Position numbers and translations under genes: made by a program
Part shown: one piece after another, positions 32,327 to 40,697 of the stretch
How positions within the stretch are numbered: the first letter of the stretch is position 1
Layout of the letters: every line of letters begins with the position of its first letter
Source of the DNA: DATHSY01 sp046729855
GTDB lineage: Bacteria > Actinomycetota > UBA4738 > HRBIN12
DNA: 62,108 bases
Assembly (NCBI GenBank): GCA_046729855.1
Contig: JBKPHM010000002.1
Span: 1 to 62,108 of the forward strand
Direction: 5' to 3'
The notes under the pieces: generated by a model
Told to the model about the DNA's origin: nothing
What the model saw: the letters and a program-made list of their open reading frames with translations, nothing else
The model's database searches: none

Positions 32327-32490
32327 TACTGCCTCCCTCCCCCGAGCGTCGAGCGTTCGTCGAGCCTAAGACGAACCCGCCCGGACGGACTCATCGGTTG
32401 CGCGTGGAACCGAGCGAGGCATTCACCGGTGCCGGCGAGCCGGTATCGTGAGCGTTGCGCGCACGCGCATCACGGATCGGAGGAGGCTCG

Positions 32491-33249
32491 ATGAGAAGCC
32501 AGTTGGACGAGCCGCTGGTGAGCCGAGGGACGAGGAAGGCGCTTGCCCTCACCGTTGCGCTCGTCGCGATCGCGAGCGGGCTGCGGTTTGCCTGGGACCA
32601 GGTCAGCGGGATCGGGCTGGGGAGTGCGATCGACGGCGTCCGGGGCGCCGCGCAGGAGGCTTTCAGCTCGGAGGACATCCTGCGTTCCGGCGAGATGATC
32701 ACCGGCGCGCTGATTCGGGAGGAATACCTGCCCGCGGACGGCCGCGGCTACACGCACCGTGTCTCGTACACCGACCGAGACAGCCTGGCGCGGTGGACGC
32801 AGTCGGCGACGTTCGACGCGCTCGTGACGACGTCGGTCCACACGCGGAACATCCCGCTCGACGCCGTCCGCCCCAAGTGGGAGGGCGGGTCCACGATCGT
32901 GTACGAGGTCCGGCTTCCCGAGCCCCAGCTCACGGAGCCCTTCTGGGTGAGCCAGCCCCGCGAACTCGCCGTCGACTGCAACCTCGTCGAGGCGATGTGG
33001 CGCTTCGCGACCGTGAACCCCGTCGCGTGCGCGGACGACGGTACGAATGCGGACCCGACGCTCCGGTGGAAGGCCGAGCAGGACTTCGCGGCGATGGCCG
33101 CGTCCGACGAGGAGCTGTTCGCGATGGGTCGTCGGGATGTCGAACAGAGGGTCGAGGGCATCGCGACCTCGTTCATCGAGCCGCTCGCGGAGCGCTACGA
33201 GTTCGACTACGCCTTCGAGTTCGTCTGGGTGCCGTCGGATCAGCAGTGA
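32491..33249 (+). CDS. Membrane-anchored protein of unknown function
   Basis: 252 residues. One N-terminal hydrophobic segment (about 15-35) follows a basic start, so the rest should lie outside the cytoplasm. The body has repeated charged helices and strands (VYEVRLPEPQLTEPFWVSQP) and contains a Cys pair near residues 162 and 176. I do not recognise the family. AGGAGG is 5 bases before ATG 32491. The next gene begins within its stop codon (GTGA), so the two are coupled. Confidence 0.65.
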   Translation: MRSQLDEPLVSRGTRKALALTVALVAIASGLRFAWDQVSGIGLGSAIDGVRGAAQEAFSSEDILRSGEMITGALIREEYLPADGRGYTHRVSYTDRDSLARWTQSATFDALVTTSVHTRNIPLDAVRPKWEGGSTIVYEVRLPEPQLTEPFWVSQPRELAVDCNLVEAMWRFATVNPVACADDGTNADPTLRWKAEQDFAAMAASDEELFAMGRRDVEQRVEGIATSFIEPLAERYEFDYAFEFVWVPSDQQ

Positions 33250-34088
33250 AGGCGATGGCGACCACGCTCGAGGCCGAGACGTCGGCGCAGCCGGTGGCCC
33301 GGCGGGAGGATGACGGGCCGATGCCGGCGTTGTATCTGGGTCACGGCGCGCCGGTCCTCGTGGACGATCCCGTGTGGACGACGGAGCTCGCCCTGTGGGC
33401 GGCGGAGCTCCCGCAACCGCGGGCGGTCCTGATCGTGTCGGCGCACTGGGAGTCGGCACCCCTGACGCTTGGCGCGACGGAGACCGGCACGCCGCTCACC
33501 TACGACTTCTACGGTTTCCCCGAGCGCTACTACCGGATGACCTATCCGTCGCCGAGCGCGCCCGACCTCGCGGCGCGCGTGAAGGCACTCATGCCGGACA
33601 ACGAGCCCGTTGCGGAGGAGCCGAGCTACGGGCTCGACCATGGCGCGTACGTCCCACTGATGGTCATGTATCCGAACGCCGATGTGCCGGTACTCCAGAT
33701 CTCGATGCCGTCGCTCGACCCGCAGCGGCTGTTCGGGGTCGGCCAGCGTCTGCGACCGCTGCGCGACGAGGGCGTGCTGATCGTGGGGTCGGGGTTCCTG
33801 ACGCACGGGCTGCCATTCCTGCGTGAATGGCGGATCGACGCCGCCCCGCCCGGCTGGTCCAGCGACTTCGACGCCTGGGCGAAGGAAACACTCGCGCGGG
33901 GCGACGTCGACGAGCTGATGGACTTCCGGTCGCGCGCGCCCGGCATGCCCTACGCGCATCCGACGGTCGAGCACTTCGCGCCGCTGTTCGTGACGCTCGG
34001 CGCCGCGACCGATCCGGAGGACGCGCCCGACACGACTATCGAGGGCTACTTCATGGGCCTCGCGAAGCGCTCGGTCCAGGTCGCCTGA
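33246..34088 (+). CDS. DODA-type extradiol ring-cleavage dioxygenase (LigB superfamily)
   Basis: 280 residues. ALYLGHGAPVL carries the first metal His, VSAHWESAPL the second and LDHGAYVPLMVMYP the third; HPTVEHFAPLFV supplies the C-terminal catalytic-His region. This matches 4,5-DOPA-dioxygenase-like proteins (YgiD/DODA type) that open catechol-like rings. GTG 33246 overlaps the upstream stop; ATG 33255 is an alternative. Coupled to the preceding membrane protein and followed 11 bases later by an SRPBCC protein. Confidence 0.88.
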   Translation: MKAMATTLEAETSAQPVARREDDGPMPALYLGHGAPVLVDDPVWTTELALWAAELPQPRAVLIVSAHWESAPLTLGATETGTPLTYDFYGFPERYYRMTYPSPSAPDLAARVKALMPDNEPVAEEPSYGLDHGAYVPLMVMYPNADVPVLQISMPSLDPQRLFGVGQRLRPLRDEGVLIVGSGFLTHGLPFLREWRIDAAPPGWSSDFDAWAKETLARGDVDELMDFRSRAPGMPYAHPTVEHFAPLFVTLGAATDPEDAPDTTIEGYFMGLAKRSVQVA

Positions 34089-34099
34089 GGAGGGTCAGA

Positions 34100-34531
34100 A
34101 TGGCGACGGAGCTGAGAACGAGTACGTCCGTGACGTTGAACGCGACCCGTAACGCGGTGTGGCGGGCGCTGACGACGCCGGACCAGATCAGAAAGTGGTT
34201 CTTCGGCGTCGAGACGCGCACGGACTGGCAGGTGGGCGGTCCGATCGTCCACTCAGGCGAGTGGCAGGGACAGCCGTACGAGGACAAGGGGACGATCGTC
34301 GAGTTCGATCCTCCGAGGAGGCTCGTTCACACGCACTGGAGCCCCCTGTCCGGTCTTCCCGAAGCGCCGGAGAACTACCAGGTCGTGGCCTGGGAGCTCG
34401 AGGGGCCCGACGGTGCGACGGTGCTGACGGTATCGGAGGAGAACCTTCTCTCGGAGCAAGCCAAGGCGACCTCGGAGACTGCATGGGCGACGGTCCTCGA
34501 GAACCTTCGCCGCCTCCTCGAGTCGTCGTAG
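34100..34531 (+). CDS. SRPBCC (AHSA1-type) protein
   Basis: 143 residues, the usual one-domain length. SVTLNATRNAVWRALTTPDQ and RKWFFGVETRTDWQVGGPI are the classic start; the cavity strands end in NLRRLLE. GAGGAGGG stands 7 bases before the ATG. Last of a three-gene unit with the extradiol dioxygenase and a membrane protein. The ligand is unknown. Confidence 0.88.
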   Translation: MATELRTSTSVTLNATRNAVWRALTTPDQIRKWFFGVETRTDWQVGGPIVHSGEWQGQPYEDKGTIVEFDPPRRLVHTHWSPLSGLPEAPENYQVVAWELEGPDGATVLTVSEENLLSEQAKATSETAWATVLENLRRLLESS

Positions 34532-34634
34532 CCCGATCGCCGACCGCTACCCGATGGGTCGGACGCGGAGCGCGCTCCAGCTCTCGTCGAGCGCGAGGTT
34601 GCGGACCGGCCGGACGCCCCCGCGCTGAGCTCGT

Positions 34635-36017
34635 CTATCCAGGCGCGACGTTGTGGTTCAGCCGGAACACGTTGCCCGGGTCGTAGCGCCGCTTGACCTG
34701 GGCCAGCCGGTCGTACGCCTTCCCGGGATACGCCTCGTGGATCCGCGCCTGGCCGTCGTCGCCCAGGAACCCGACGTACGCGCCCGCCGGCCCGCGCTGG
34801 AGCTCCGTCGCGAACGACGTCACCCAGCCCTCGTGCTGGGGTCGCTCGTCGGGTGACCCGAACACCGAGGCGACGTTGATCATGAACCGCCGGTCCCGGT
34901 GCGCGAACGCCGTTGCGTCGTTCGGCACGCGCGCCATCGCTCCGCCCAGGGCGCGGATCTGCGTGACGCGCATCATCGCGGTCGAGGGCTCCCGGATGCG
35001 TTCGAGGACGGTCGCGACCGATGATGCGTCGACTTCGTCGACGAGCATCGTCCGTCCGAGCGCAACCGGGTGATACCCCTCTTCTTCGGGCGGGTAGATC
35101 TCGGGGTAGGGCATCGGCCTGAGCATGTCGGCGAGTGGCTCGGCGAGCGCGCGGAACGGCGCCACGGCCCTCTCGCCGGCCTCGGCGTCGCCCGCGTATG
35201 CGATCAGGCCGAGGACCACCAGCTTGCCGTGGTGCTCCTCCGGCACGAACGGCATCGGCGGGGCCGGCATCACGTTCGCGATCGTCGAGAGTTGCTCGGG
35301 CGCCGCCATCGCCTCGGCGACGAAGCCCTCGATCGTCTCCGCCGTCGCGGGGAGCATCAGCATCCCGCCCACGACCGACGGCAGTTCGTGCAATCGGAAC
35401 CGAAGCCGCGTGACGACGCCGACGTTTCCGCCGCCGCCCCGGACCGCCCAGAACAGGTCCGGCTGCGACGTCTCATCGACCTCCAGGATCCGGCCGTCGG
35501 CCGTCACGACCTCGGCGCCCAGGAGCGAGTCGATCGTCAGGCCGTGCGCGCGCACGATGTACCCGATGCCGCCGGCGAGCGTGATGCCGCCGATCCCGAC
35601 CGAGCCGGTATCGCCGAACCCGGTGGCCAGGCCGTAGGCAGCCGTGATGCCCGTGTACTCGGTCGCCGTGAGGCCGGTCTCCGCCCAGGCGGTCCGTCCC
35701 TCGACGTCGAGGTCCAACGCCTTCATGTCGGACAGGTCGAGGACGATGCCGTCGGTCACGCTATGACCGGCGGGGCTATGTCCGCCGCTCCGGACCGCGA
35801 GCTCCAGGCCTTCCTCTTGCGAGACCTCGATCACTCGTGCAACGTCGTCCGCGCCCGCGACGCGCGCGATCGCCGCCGGCCGTCGGTCGATCCCGCCATA
35901 GAAGACGGTGCGTGCGGCGTCGTACCCGTCGTCGCCCGGCGCGATCACTTGGCCCTTCAACGAGCCCCGCAGGGTGCCGACGAGGTCGTCCGTCGCGCGG
36001 TGGGGTGTCTCGCTCAT
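34635..36017 (-). CDS. FAD-dependent oxidase/dehydrogenase (berberine-bridge-enzyme-like)
   Basis: 460 residues: FAD-binding domain (about 35-205) then a substrate domain and a C-terminal BBE tail, YDRLAQVKRRYDPGNVFRLN. LAVRSGGHSPAGHS contains the His that binds FAD covalently. The second covalent Cys of bicovalent BBE enzymes is not visible: the matching segment reads FGDTGSVGIGGITLAGG. ATG 36017 has GGAG upstream. Found downstream of the sigma factor gene on the same strand, 90 bases away. Substrate unknown. Confidence 0.9.
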   Translation of the reverse strand: MSETPHRATDDLVGTLRGSLKGQVIAPGDDGYDAARTVFYGGIDRRPAAIARVAGADDVARVIEVSQEEGLELAVRSGGHSPAGHSVTDGIVLDLSDMKALDLDVEGRTAWAETGLTATEYTGITAAYGLATGFGDTGSVGIGGITLAGGIGYIVRAHGLTIDSLLGAEVVTADGRILEVDETSQPDLFWAVRGGGGNVGVVTRLRFRLHELPSVVGGMLMLPATAETIEGFVAEAMAAPEQLSTIANVMPAPPMPFVPEEHHGKLVVLGLIAYAGDAEAGERAVAPFRALAEPLADMLRPMPYPEIYPPEEEGYHPVALGRTMLVDEVDASSVATVLERIREPSTAMMRVTQIRALGGAMARVPNDATAFAHRDRRFMINVASVFGSPDERPQHEGWVTSFATELQRGPAGAYVGFLGDDGQARIHEAYPGKAYDRLAQVKRRYDPGNVFRLNHNVAPG

Positions 36018-36107
36018 GATCGTCTCCTCGGATCTCTCGGCTCCCGTGGATGTGGCCCCGTGGATCTGACGGACCGGACGGCCCGCACTCATCGCAACGG
36101 AGCGCCG

Positions 36108-37103
36108 TCAGCCTTCGAACCGCGACGACAGTCCGAACAGGGGGAACAGCCGCTGCGTGTCCAGGTGGAACGTGATGCCGGCGATCCGGCCGTCCGCGAT
36201 TTCGAGGACCTGGAGTGACCACGGCTCGAGCCCGTCCGGACCCGGCTTGTACTGCCCGAACGCCGGCAGGCCGTTGGCGACCGTCGGGACCAGCCTCGAG
36301 CCCCTGCACCCGATCCCGGGCCCGAGGCACCACGCGCGGACGTCGTCGTGCGTCCGGAGCCACAGGGCGTACGGCGGCATCGACCAGGTCGCGTCCGCGT
36401 GCAGGAGCGAGACGAGGGCGTCCATGTCGTAGCGCTCGAACGCGTCCACGTAGCGACCGAGGAGCGCTCGCTGTCGGTCGTCAGACGGCTCGAAGCCGTC
36501 GGCGTCGACCGGGTCGATCGCCTGGAGCGACGCCCGCGCGCGCTGGAGCGCGCTGTTCACCGACTGCACGGTCGTATCGAGCAGCTGAGCGACCTCGCTC
36601 GCCTGCCAGCGGAGGACCTCGCGCAGGATCAGCACGGCCCGCTGCTTCGGTGGCAGCTTCTGCAGCGCCGAGAGGAAGGCGAGCCGGATCGACTCCTTCG
36701 CCACAGCGAGTTCGGCGGGGTCCGCGGTCTCCGGGACGACGCGGCCATCCGGTACCGGCTCGATCCAGGTCTCCTCGGGCAGCGGGGCCGGAAGGGGCGT
36801 GTCGGCCGACGACGCCGGGCCGAGGTCCATCGGCCGGGCGCGTCGCTGCGGCTCACGACGCATATCGAGGCACACGTTCGTCGCAATCCGGTACAGCCAC
36901 GAGCGCAGCGACGATCGGCCCTCGAAGGAGTCGAACGATTTCCAGGCCCGGAGGAACGTCTCTTGCACCGCGTCCTCGGCTTCGAACGTGGAGCCGAGCA
37001 TCCGGTAGCAGTAACCCGTCAGCTCGACGCGGTGACGCTCGAACTCTTCTTCGAGAGTCTCGAAGTTCGCGCTTCCCGGTGCGAGGCGCTGGTTCGTCGA
37101 CAC
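36108..37103 (-). CDS. ECF sigma factor with C-terminal SnoaL-like domain (SigG-like)
   Basis: 331 residues. Sigma region 2 is about 18-85 (TGYCYRMLGSTFEAEDAVQE) and region 4 about 145-200 (LPPKQRAVLILREVLRWQAS then DTTVQSVNSALQRARASL). The last 120 residues form a SnoaL-like domain (YVDAFERYDMDALVSLLHAD), which in this group replaces a separate anti-sigma factor. Resembles mycobacterial SigG. GTG 37103 is preferred: TACGGT ends 6 bases earlier, and ATG starts at 37157 and 37172 lie upstream of that hexamer. Target regulon unknown. Confidence 0.9.
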   Translation of the reverse strand: MSTNQRLAPGSANFETLEEEFERHRVELTGYCYRMLGSTFEAEDAVQETFLRAWKSFDSFEGRSSLRSWLYRIATNVCLDMRREPQRRARPMDLGPASSADTPLPAPLPEETWIEPVPDGRVVPETADPAELAVAKESIRLAFLSALQKLPPKQRAVLILREVLRWQASEVAQLLDTTVQSVNSALQRARASLQAIDPVDADGFEPSDDRQRALLGRYVDAFERYDMDALVSLLHADATWSMPPYALWLRTHDDVRAWCLGPGIGCRGSRLVPTVANGLPAFGQYKPGPDGLEPWSLQVLEIADGRIAGITFHLDTQRLFPLFGLSSRFEG

Positions 37104-37109
37104 ACGCCC

Positions 37110-37115
37110 ACCGTA
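37110..37115 (-). promoter_or_regulatory. -10 hexamer for leaderless mRNA of the sigma factor
   Basis: Minus-strand TACGGT, then GGGCGT, then GTG 37103. The same order and near-identical bases occur before GTG 23357. Confidence 0.5.
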
Positions 37116-37298
37116 CCAGCCCTCCCGAGGACGGACGACCGCGGTGGGCGTGGTCATCACAGCTGCACGCATGCGGCGTCGAAGCCGTCCATCTCGTCTG
37201 CCTCCGACGTTGGGGTGTGCATCGGATCTGACGCGATGGCCGCAGCCAACTCATCGGCCCCCGATGATTCCCGGCCCCGCCGAGCGTCGGAGGGTGTG

Positions 37299-37634
37299 AT
37301 GGGTGCGCGAGAAGGAGCGACCGACGCGCTCGCCGACGCCGAGCCGTTCCGGCTGCTCGGTCGTCGGGTCGCCTCCCCGTTTGTCGTCCGGGTGGTCCTG
37401 GTCGGGAACGGGCGCCAGCGAGCGTTCGACGAACGGGACTGGCGCGACGCCCTGACCGTCCTCGAGCGGGGTGGGCTCGAGCTCGAGTGTGAGTGCGGGA
37501 CCCGGCGCCGGTTCCAGTCCGGAGCCGTGCTCTGCCTGGCCGGACTCCCGCTCCGCGTGCTCCGCCAATGCGGGCCGGATCCCGCGCTCGTCGTATCCGT
37601 TCGCCGGCGCTGCGGTCCGGTTAGCCTCGCCTGA
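37299..37634 (+). CDS. Small cupin-like protein of unknown function
   Basis: 111 residues. After a disordered start, PFVVRVVLVGNGRQRAFDER and the strand series LERGGLELECECGTRRRFQS look like a short beta barrel. I recall similar unnamed actinobacterial proteins with the run LAGLPLRVLRQCGPDPALVV. GGAGGG lies 5 bases before the ATG. It is divergent from the sigma factor, and its stop overlaps the convergent ABC permease by 14 bases. Might bind a small metabolite; function unknown. Confidence 0.6.
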   Translation: MGAREGATDALADAEPFRLLGRRVASPFVVRVVLVGNGRQRAFDERDWRDALTVLERGGLELECECGTRRRFQSGAVLCLAGLPLRVLRQCGPDPALVVSVRRRCGPVSLA

Positions 37635-38427
37635 ACCGCGCGACCGCGAGCGGCGCGAAGATCGCCACGATCGCGGCTCCCCACGCCAGTGACCGCGTCA
37701 CATACCAGCCGGTCGCATGGTCGAGCAGCCGGTCGGCCGCGGCGCCCAGCGTGAGCGAACGGACCGCATCGACCATCAGGGTCATCGGCTGAATCTCCGC
37801 CACCGCCTGCATCCACCCGGGCATCGTCTCGACCGGGACGTACGCGCTCGACACGAACGTCAGCGGGAACACCATCAGTGCCAGGCCCTGCGCCGCTTGC
37901 GCGTTGCCCGCGAATATCCCGAGCGCGAGGAACATCCAGACGAACGCGAACCCGAACACGACGGTCAGCCCGAATGCGACGGCGGCGTCGGCAACCGAAC
38001 CGTGCAGGCGGAACCCGACCGCGAAACCAATCGCCGTCATCACGGCGAGCCCCCATGCAACCAGCGTCGTGTCGGCGAGGGCGCGTCCGGCCAGCACCGA
38101 GGTGCGCGGGATCGGGAGCGAACGCAGCCGGTCGACGAACCCCTGTTCCAGGTCCTCCGCCATCCCCGTCGCGGCTCCCATCGCCGTGAAGAGCACGCCG
38201 GTCGTGATGTAACCGGGGACGAGGAAGTCGACGTACTCGACACCCGCGACGCCGATCGCCCCCCCGAACACGTACCGGAAGATCAGCAGGAACATCGCGC
38301 CCTGCACCGTTCCGAGGACGAACAGCTGCGGGGTCCGTACGAACCGCAGCAGGTTGCGCCGGCCGATCACGAGGGTGCTCGCGCGCATGCCTGCACGCCG
38401 GTCGATCCGTTCAGCCGTCGATGCCAT
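37621..38427 (-). CDS. ABC-2 type permease (DrrB-like)
   Basis: 268 residues, six transmembrane helices. EQGFVDRLRSLPIPRTSVLA and FVSSAYVPVETMPGWMQAVA are the family motifs, nearly the same as in the 28301 permease. AGGAGG stands 7 bases before ATG 38427; ATG 38433, overlapping the ATPase stop, is an alternative. Pairs with the ATPase just upstream. Confidence 0.9.
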   Translation of the reverse strand: MASTAERIDRRAGMRASTLVIGRRNLLRFVRTPQLFVLGTVQGAMFLLIFRYVFGGAIGVAGVEYVDFLVPGYITTGVLFTAMGAATGMAEDLEQGFVDRLRSLPIPRTSVLAGRALADTTLVAWGLAVMTAIGFAVGFRLHGSVADAAVAFGLTVVFGFAFVWMFLALGIFAGNAQAAQGLALMVFPLTFVSSAYVPVETMPGWMQAVAEIQPMTLMVDAVRSLTLGAAADRLLDHATGWYVTRSLAWGAAIVAIFAPLAVARFRRG

Positions 38428-38429
38428 CG

Positions 38430-39401
38430 TCATACCTCCTTCGTCGATCCGTCGTCGCTCTCCTTCGCCCCGCGCCCGGTGAGCGTGAGGAACACCTCGT
38501 CCAGAGTCGGCGGCCGTAGCGAGATGTCCTCGATCTCCACACCCATCGCGTCGAGCGACGTGAGCGCCTGTCGCAGCCGGTCGGTACCGACCTCGACCGC
38601 CACGCTCACGCGGCGCGTTGCCTCGTCGATCTGCGGCTCGCTGTGGTCGAGCGAACCGAGCGCGGTCGCGGCCGGGACGAGGTCGTCGGGCCGCCGGACG
38701 TGGACTTCGACGACGTTCCGGCCCGCGCGGTGCTTCAGCTCCTTCGGCGTGCCACCGGCGACGACGCGGCCGTGGTCGACGATCACGACCCGGCTCGCCA
38801 GCCGGTCGGCCTCGTCGAGGTACTGCGTGGTCAGCAGGACGTCGGTTCCCTGGTCCACGAGGGCGCGGATCGCGTTCCACAGCTCGATCCGGCTCCGCGG
38901 GTCGAGACCTGTCGTCGGTTCGTCGAGCAGCAGCAGTTTCGGCTCTCCGACCAGGCTGGCGCCGAGGTCGAGCCGACGGCGCATGCCGCCCGAGTACGCT
39001 CGGACCCGCCGATCGGCCGCCCAGCTCAGGTCGGTCTGCTCGAGGACGCGCTCGGTTGCGGCCCGGGCGGATCGCCGGTCGAGACCGAACAGCCGCGCGA
39101 CCATCTCGAGGTTCTCGCGGCCGGTCATCGTCGGTTCGACCGCGGCGTACTGACCGGCGAGCCCGATGATCCCGCGCACCCGCTCGGCCTCTCGCATCAC
39201 GTCGTGGCCGACGACGCGCAGCTGGCCCGAATCCGGCCGGAGCAGCGTGGCGACCATCCTGACGAACGTCGTCTTGCCGGCCCCGTTCGGACCGAGCACC
39301 GCCACGACCTGACCCGGCTCGGCGACCAGGTCGAGCCCGTCCAGGGCGACCGTCTTGCCGAAGCGTTTGCGCACGTCGATCGCCTCGATCGTCGCTGTCA
39401 T
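38430..39401 (-). CDS. ABC-2 type ATPase (DrrA-like)
   Basis: 323 residues. Walker A GPNGAGKTT, signature YSGGMRRRLDLGASL, Walker B LLLLDEPTTGLDPRS, switch LLTTQYLDEAD and C-terminal RPPTLDEVFLTLTGRG. GAGGAGG lies 6 bases before ATG 39401. Divergent from a TetR gene with a TTGACA promoter and GAACG-CGTTC palindromes between them, so the pair is probably TetR-regulated. Paralogue of the 29089 ATPase. Confidence 0.93.
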   Translation of the reverse strand: MTATIEAIDVRKRFGKTVALDGLDLVAEPGQVVAVLGPNGAGKTTFVRMVATLLRPDSGQLRVVGHDVMREAERVRGIIGLAGQYAAVEPTMTGRENLEMVARLFGLDRRSARAATERVLEQTDLSWAADRRVRAYSGGMRRRLDLGASLVGEPKLLLLDEPTTGLDPRSRIELWNAIRALVDQGTDVLLTTQYLDEADRLASRVVIVDHGRVVAGGTPKELKHRAGRNVVEVHVRRPDDLVPAATALGSLDHSEPQIDEATRRVSVAVEVGTDRLRQALTSLDAMGVEIEDISLRPPTLDEVFLTLTGRGAKESDDGSTKEV

Positions 39402-39417
39402 CGGCTCGCCTCCTCTC

Positions 39418-39471
39418 GAACGCCCTTCGATACTCGAACGCCGTTCTAGCATGCTCTGCGCCCGGTGTCAA
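39418..39471 (-). promoter_or_regulatory. Promoter with TetR-type operators for the second DrrAB pair
   Basis: Minus strand: -35 TTGACA 39471-39466, spacer 17, -10 TAGAAC 39448-39443. Palindrome GAACGCCGTTC (39436-39446) overlaps the -10; GAACGCCCTTC (39418-39428, one mismatch) lies past the start site. A third near copy, GAACGGCGTCC (39489-39499), sits at the TetR start codon. Confidence 0.8.
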
Positions 39472-39485
39472 ACAATGTTCGAGTC

Positions 39486-40250
39486 ATGGAACGGCGTCCG
39501 AGAGGCGGTATCCTGGTCGTCGACGTGGAGACCGACGAGCACGACGAGATCCCAGAGCCGCCCTGGACGGCGGCCGGCAGGGAGCACGAGTCGCGAACCC
39601 CGCTCACGCGCGAGGCGATCGTGGAGGCAGCCCTCCGCGTCCTGGAGCGGGACGGGGCGGAGGGCCTCAGCATGCGGCGCGTCGCCGAGGAGCTCGGGAC
39701 GGGCGCGGCCTCCCTCTACTGGCACGTCACCAACAAGGACGCGCTTATCGAGCTCATGGTCGACCGCGTCGCCGGCGAGATCGGGGTACCGGCTCCGGAC
39801 CCGGCTCGGTGGCGGGAGCAGCTGATCGAGTGGATGACCCGCTCGCGGGAGGTGTTGAAGCGGTACCCGGGTGTCGGTGCCCTCACGATGGGCCGGATCC
39901 CGATAGGGCCGAACACGGTCCGCTGGATCGAGTGGTCGCTCGCGCTGCTGCGCGGCGCGGGGATCCCCGACCGGGTCGCCGCCTACGTGGGTGACCTCGG
40001 TGCGCTCTACCTCGGTGCGTACGCGCTGGAGGATGCGACCGGCGTCCGATCGCCGACCGGTGAGGCCGTCTCGCCCGAACAGCTCGTCGAGATGATCCGG
40101 GGATACTTCGAGTCGCTGCCGCCCGAGCGGTTCCCGAACATCCACGAGACGCTCGACGAGCTGTTCGAGGGCGATCAGGACGATCGGTTCCGGCTCGGCC
40201 TAGAGATCATCGTTCGAGGGATCGCCTCGTACGCTGAAGAGCATGGCTGA
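39486..40250 (+). CDS. TetR family regulator
   Basis: 254 residues. An N-terminal 40-residue acidic arm precedes the helix-turn-helix at about 42-85: AIVEAALRVLERDGAEGLSM, RRVAEELGTGAASLYWHVTN. The TetR_C domain follows. ATG 39486 lies next to the third operator-like site; ATG 39465 is possible. Divergent from DrrAB, with tandem operators between, so it should repress the exporter pair and perhaps itself. Overlaps the F420-type reductase by 8 bases. Confidence 0.9.
   Translation: MERRPRGGILVVDVETDEHDEIPEPPWTAAGREHESRTPLTREAIVEAALRVLERDGAEGLSMRRVAEELGTGAASLYWHVTNKDALIELMVDRVAGEIGVPAPDPARWREQLIEWMTRSREVLKRYPGVGALTMGRIPIGPNTVRWIEWSLALLRGAGIPDRVAAYVGDLGALYLGAYALEDATGVRSPTGEAVSPEQLVEMIRGYFESLPPERFPNIHETLDELFEGDQDDRFRLGLEIIVRGIASYAEEHG
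40230..40235 (+). promoter_or_regulatory. -10 hexamer for leaderless mRNA of the F420-type reductase
   Basis: TACGCT ends 7 bases before ATG 40243, inside the end of the TetR gene. No Shine-Dalgarno is seen. Confidence 0.45.
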
Positions 40251-40671
40251 CCGAGGCGACCGCAACTGGCACGTGATCGAGGAGTTCCGTTCCAACGATG
40301 GGCGCGTCACCGGCTTCGAGCACCAGCCTCTCTTGTTGCTCCACCACCGCGGCGCCAAGACCGGGACCTGGCGCGTCAACCCGCTCGCGCGGCAGGATCT
40401 CGCGAACGGGTGGGCGGTCTTCGCCTCGAAGGGCGGCGCACCGACGAACCCCGACTGGTTCCGGAACCTCGTTGCGAACCCCGAGGTGAAGGTCGAGATC
40501 GGCACCGCTACGTTCGACGTTCGCGCGCGCGTGGCCACAGGCGAGGAACGCGAACGGATCTGGGAGGAGCAGAAACGCAGCAACCATTGGTTCGCCGAGT
40601 ACGAACGCCGGACGAGCCGTCAGATCCCCGTCGTGATCCTCGAGGGTACGGCCGCCGCGAGCGCCCCCTGA
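40243..40671 (+). CDS. Deazaflavin (F420)-dependent nitroreductase-family protein
   Basis: 142 residues. The Ddn-type fold is recognised by RNWHVIEEFRSN, LLLLHHRGAKTGTWRVNPLA, GGAPTNPDWFRNLVANPEV and VKVEIGTATFDVRARVATG. In mycobacteria such proteins use F420H2 to reduce quinones or nitroimidazoles. It implies that the organism makes F420, although no F420 biosynthesis gene is in the window. Overlaps the TetR gene end by 8 bases, but its own promoter is inside that gene. Confidence 0.92.
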   Translation: MADRGDRNWHVIEEFRSNDGRVTGFEHQPLLLLHHRGAKTGTWRVNPLARQDLANGWAVFASKGGAPTNPDWFRNLVANPEVKVEIGTATFDVRARVATGEERERIWEEQKRSNHWFAEYERRTSRQIPVVILEGTAAASAP

Positions 40672-40685
40672 CGGCGCTCGGGCGA

Positions 40686-40691
40686 TATCGT
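40686..40691 (+). promoter_or_regulatory. -10 hexamer for leaderless mRNA of the MBL hydrolase
   Basis: TATCGT, then TCGCGG (6 bases), then ATG 40698. One of the cleanest examples in the window. Confidence 0.55.
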
Positions 40692-40697
40692 TCGCGG

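Noticed and set aside
37621..39471. 616-codon frame joining the DrrB-like permease to an upstream Arg-rich part
   Set aside because: The upstream part is an off-frame reading of the ATPase gene; the permease has its own Shine-Dalgarno and start at 38427.
39468..39482. TCAAAC-N3-GTTCGA, resembling a LexA (SOS) box
   Set aside because: Actinobacterial LexA boxes have a 4-base centre and TCGAAC arms; here the centre is 3 bases and one arm is mismatched. No SOS gene follows.
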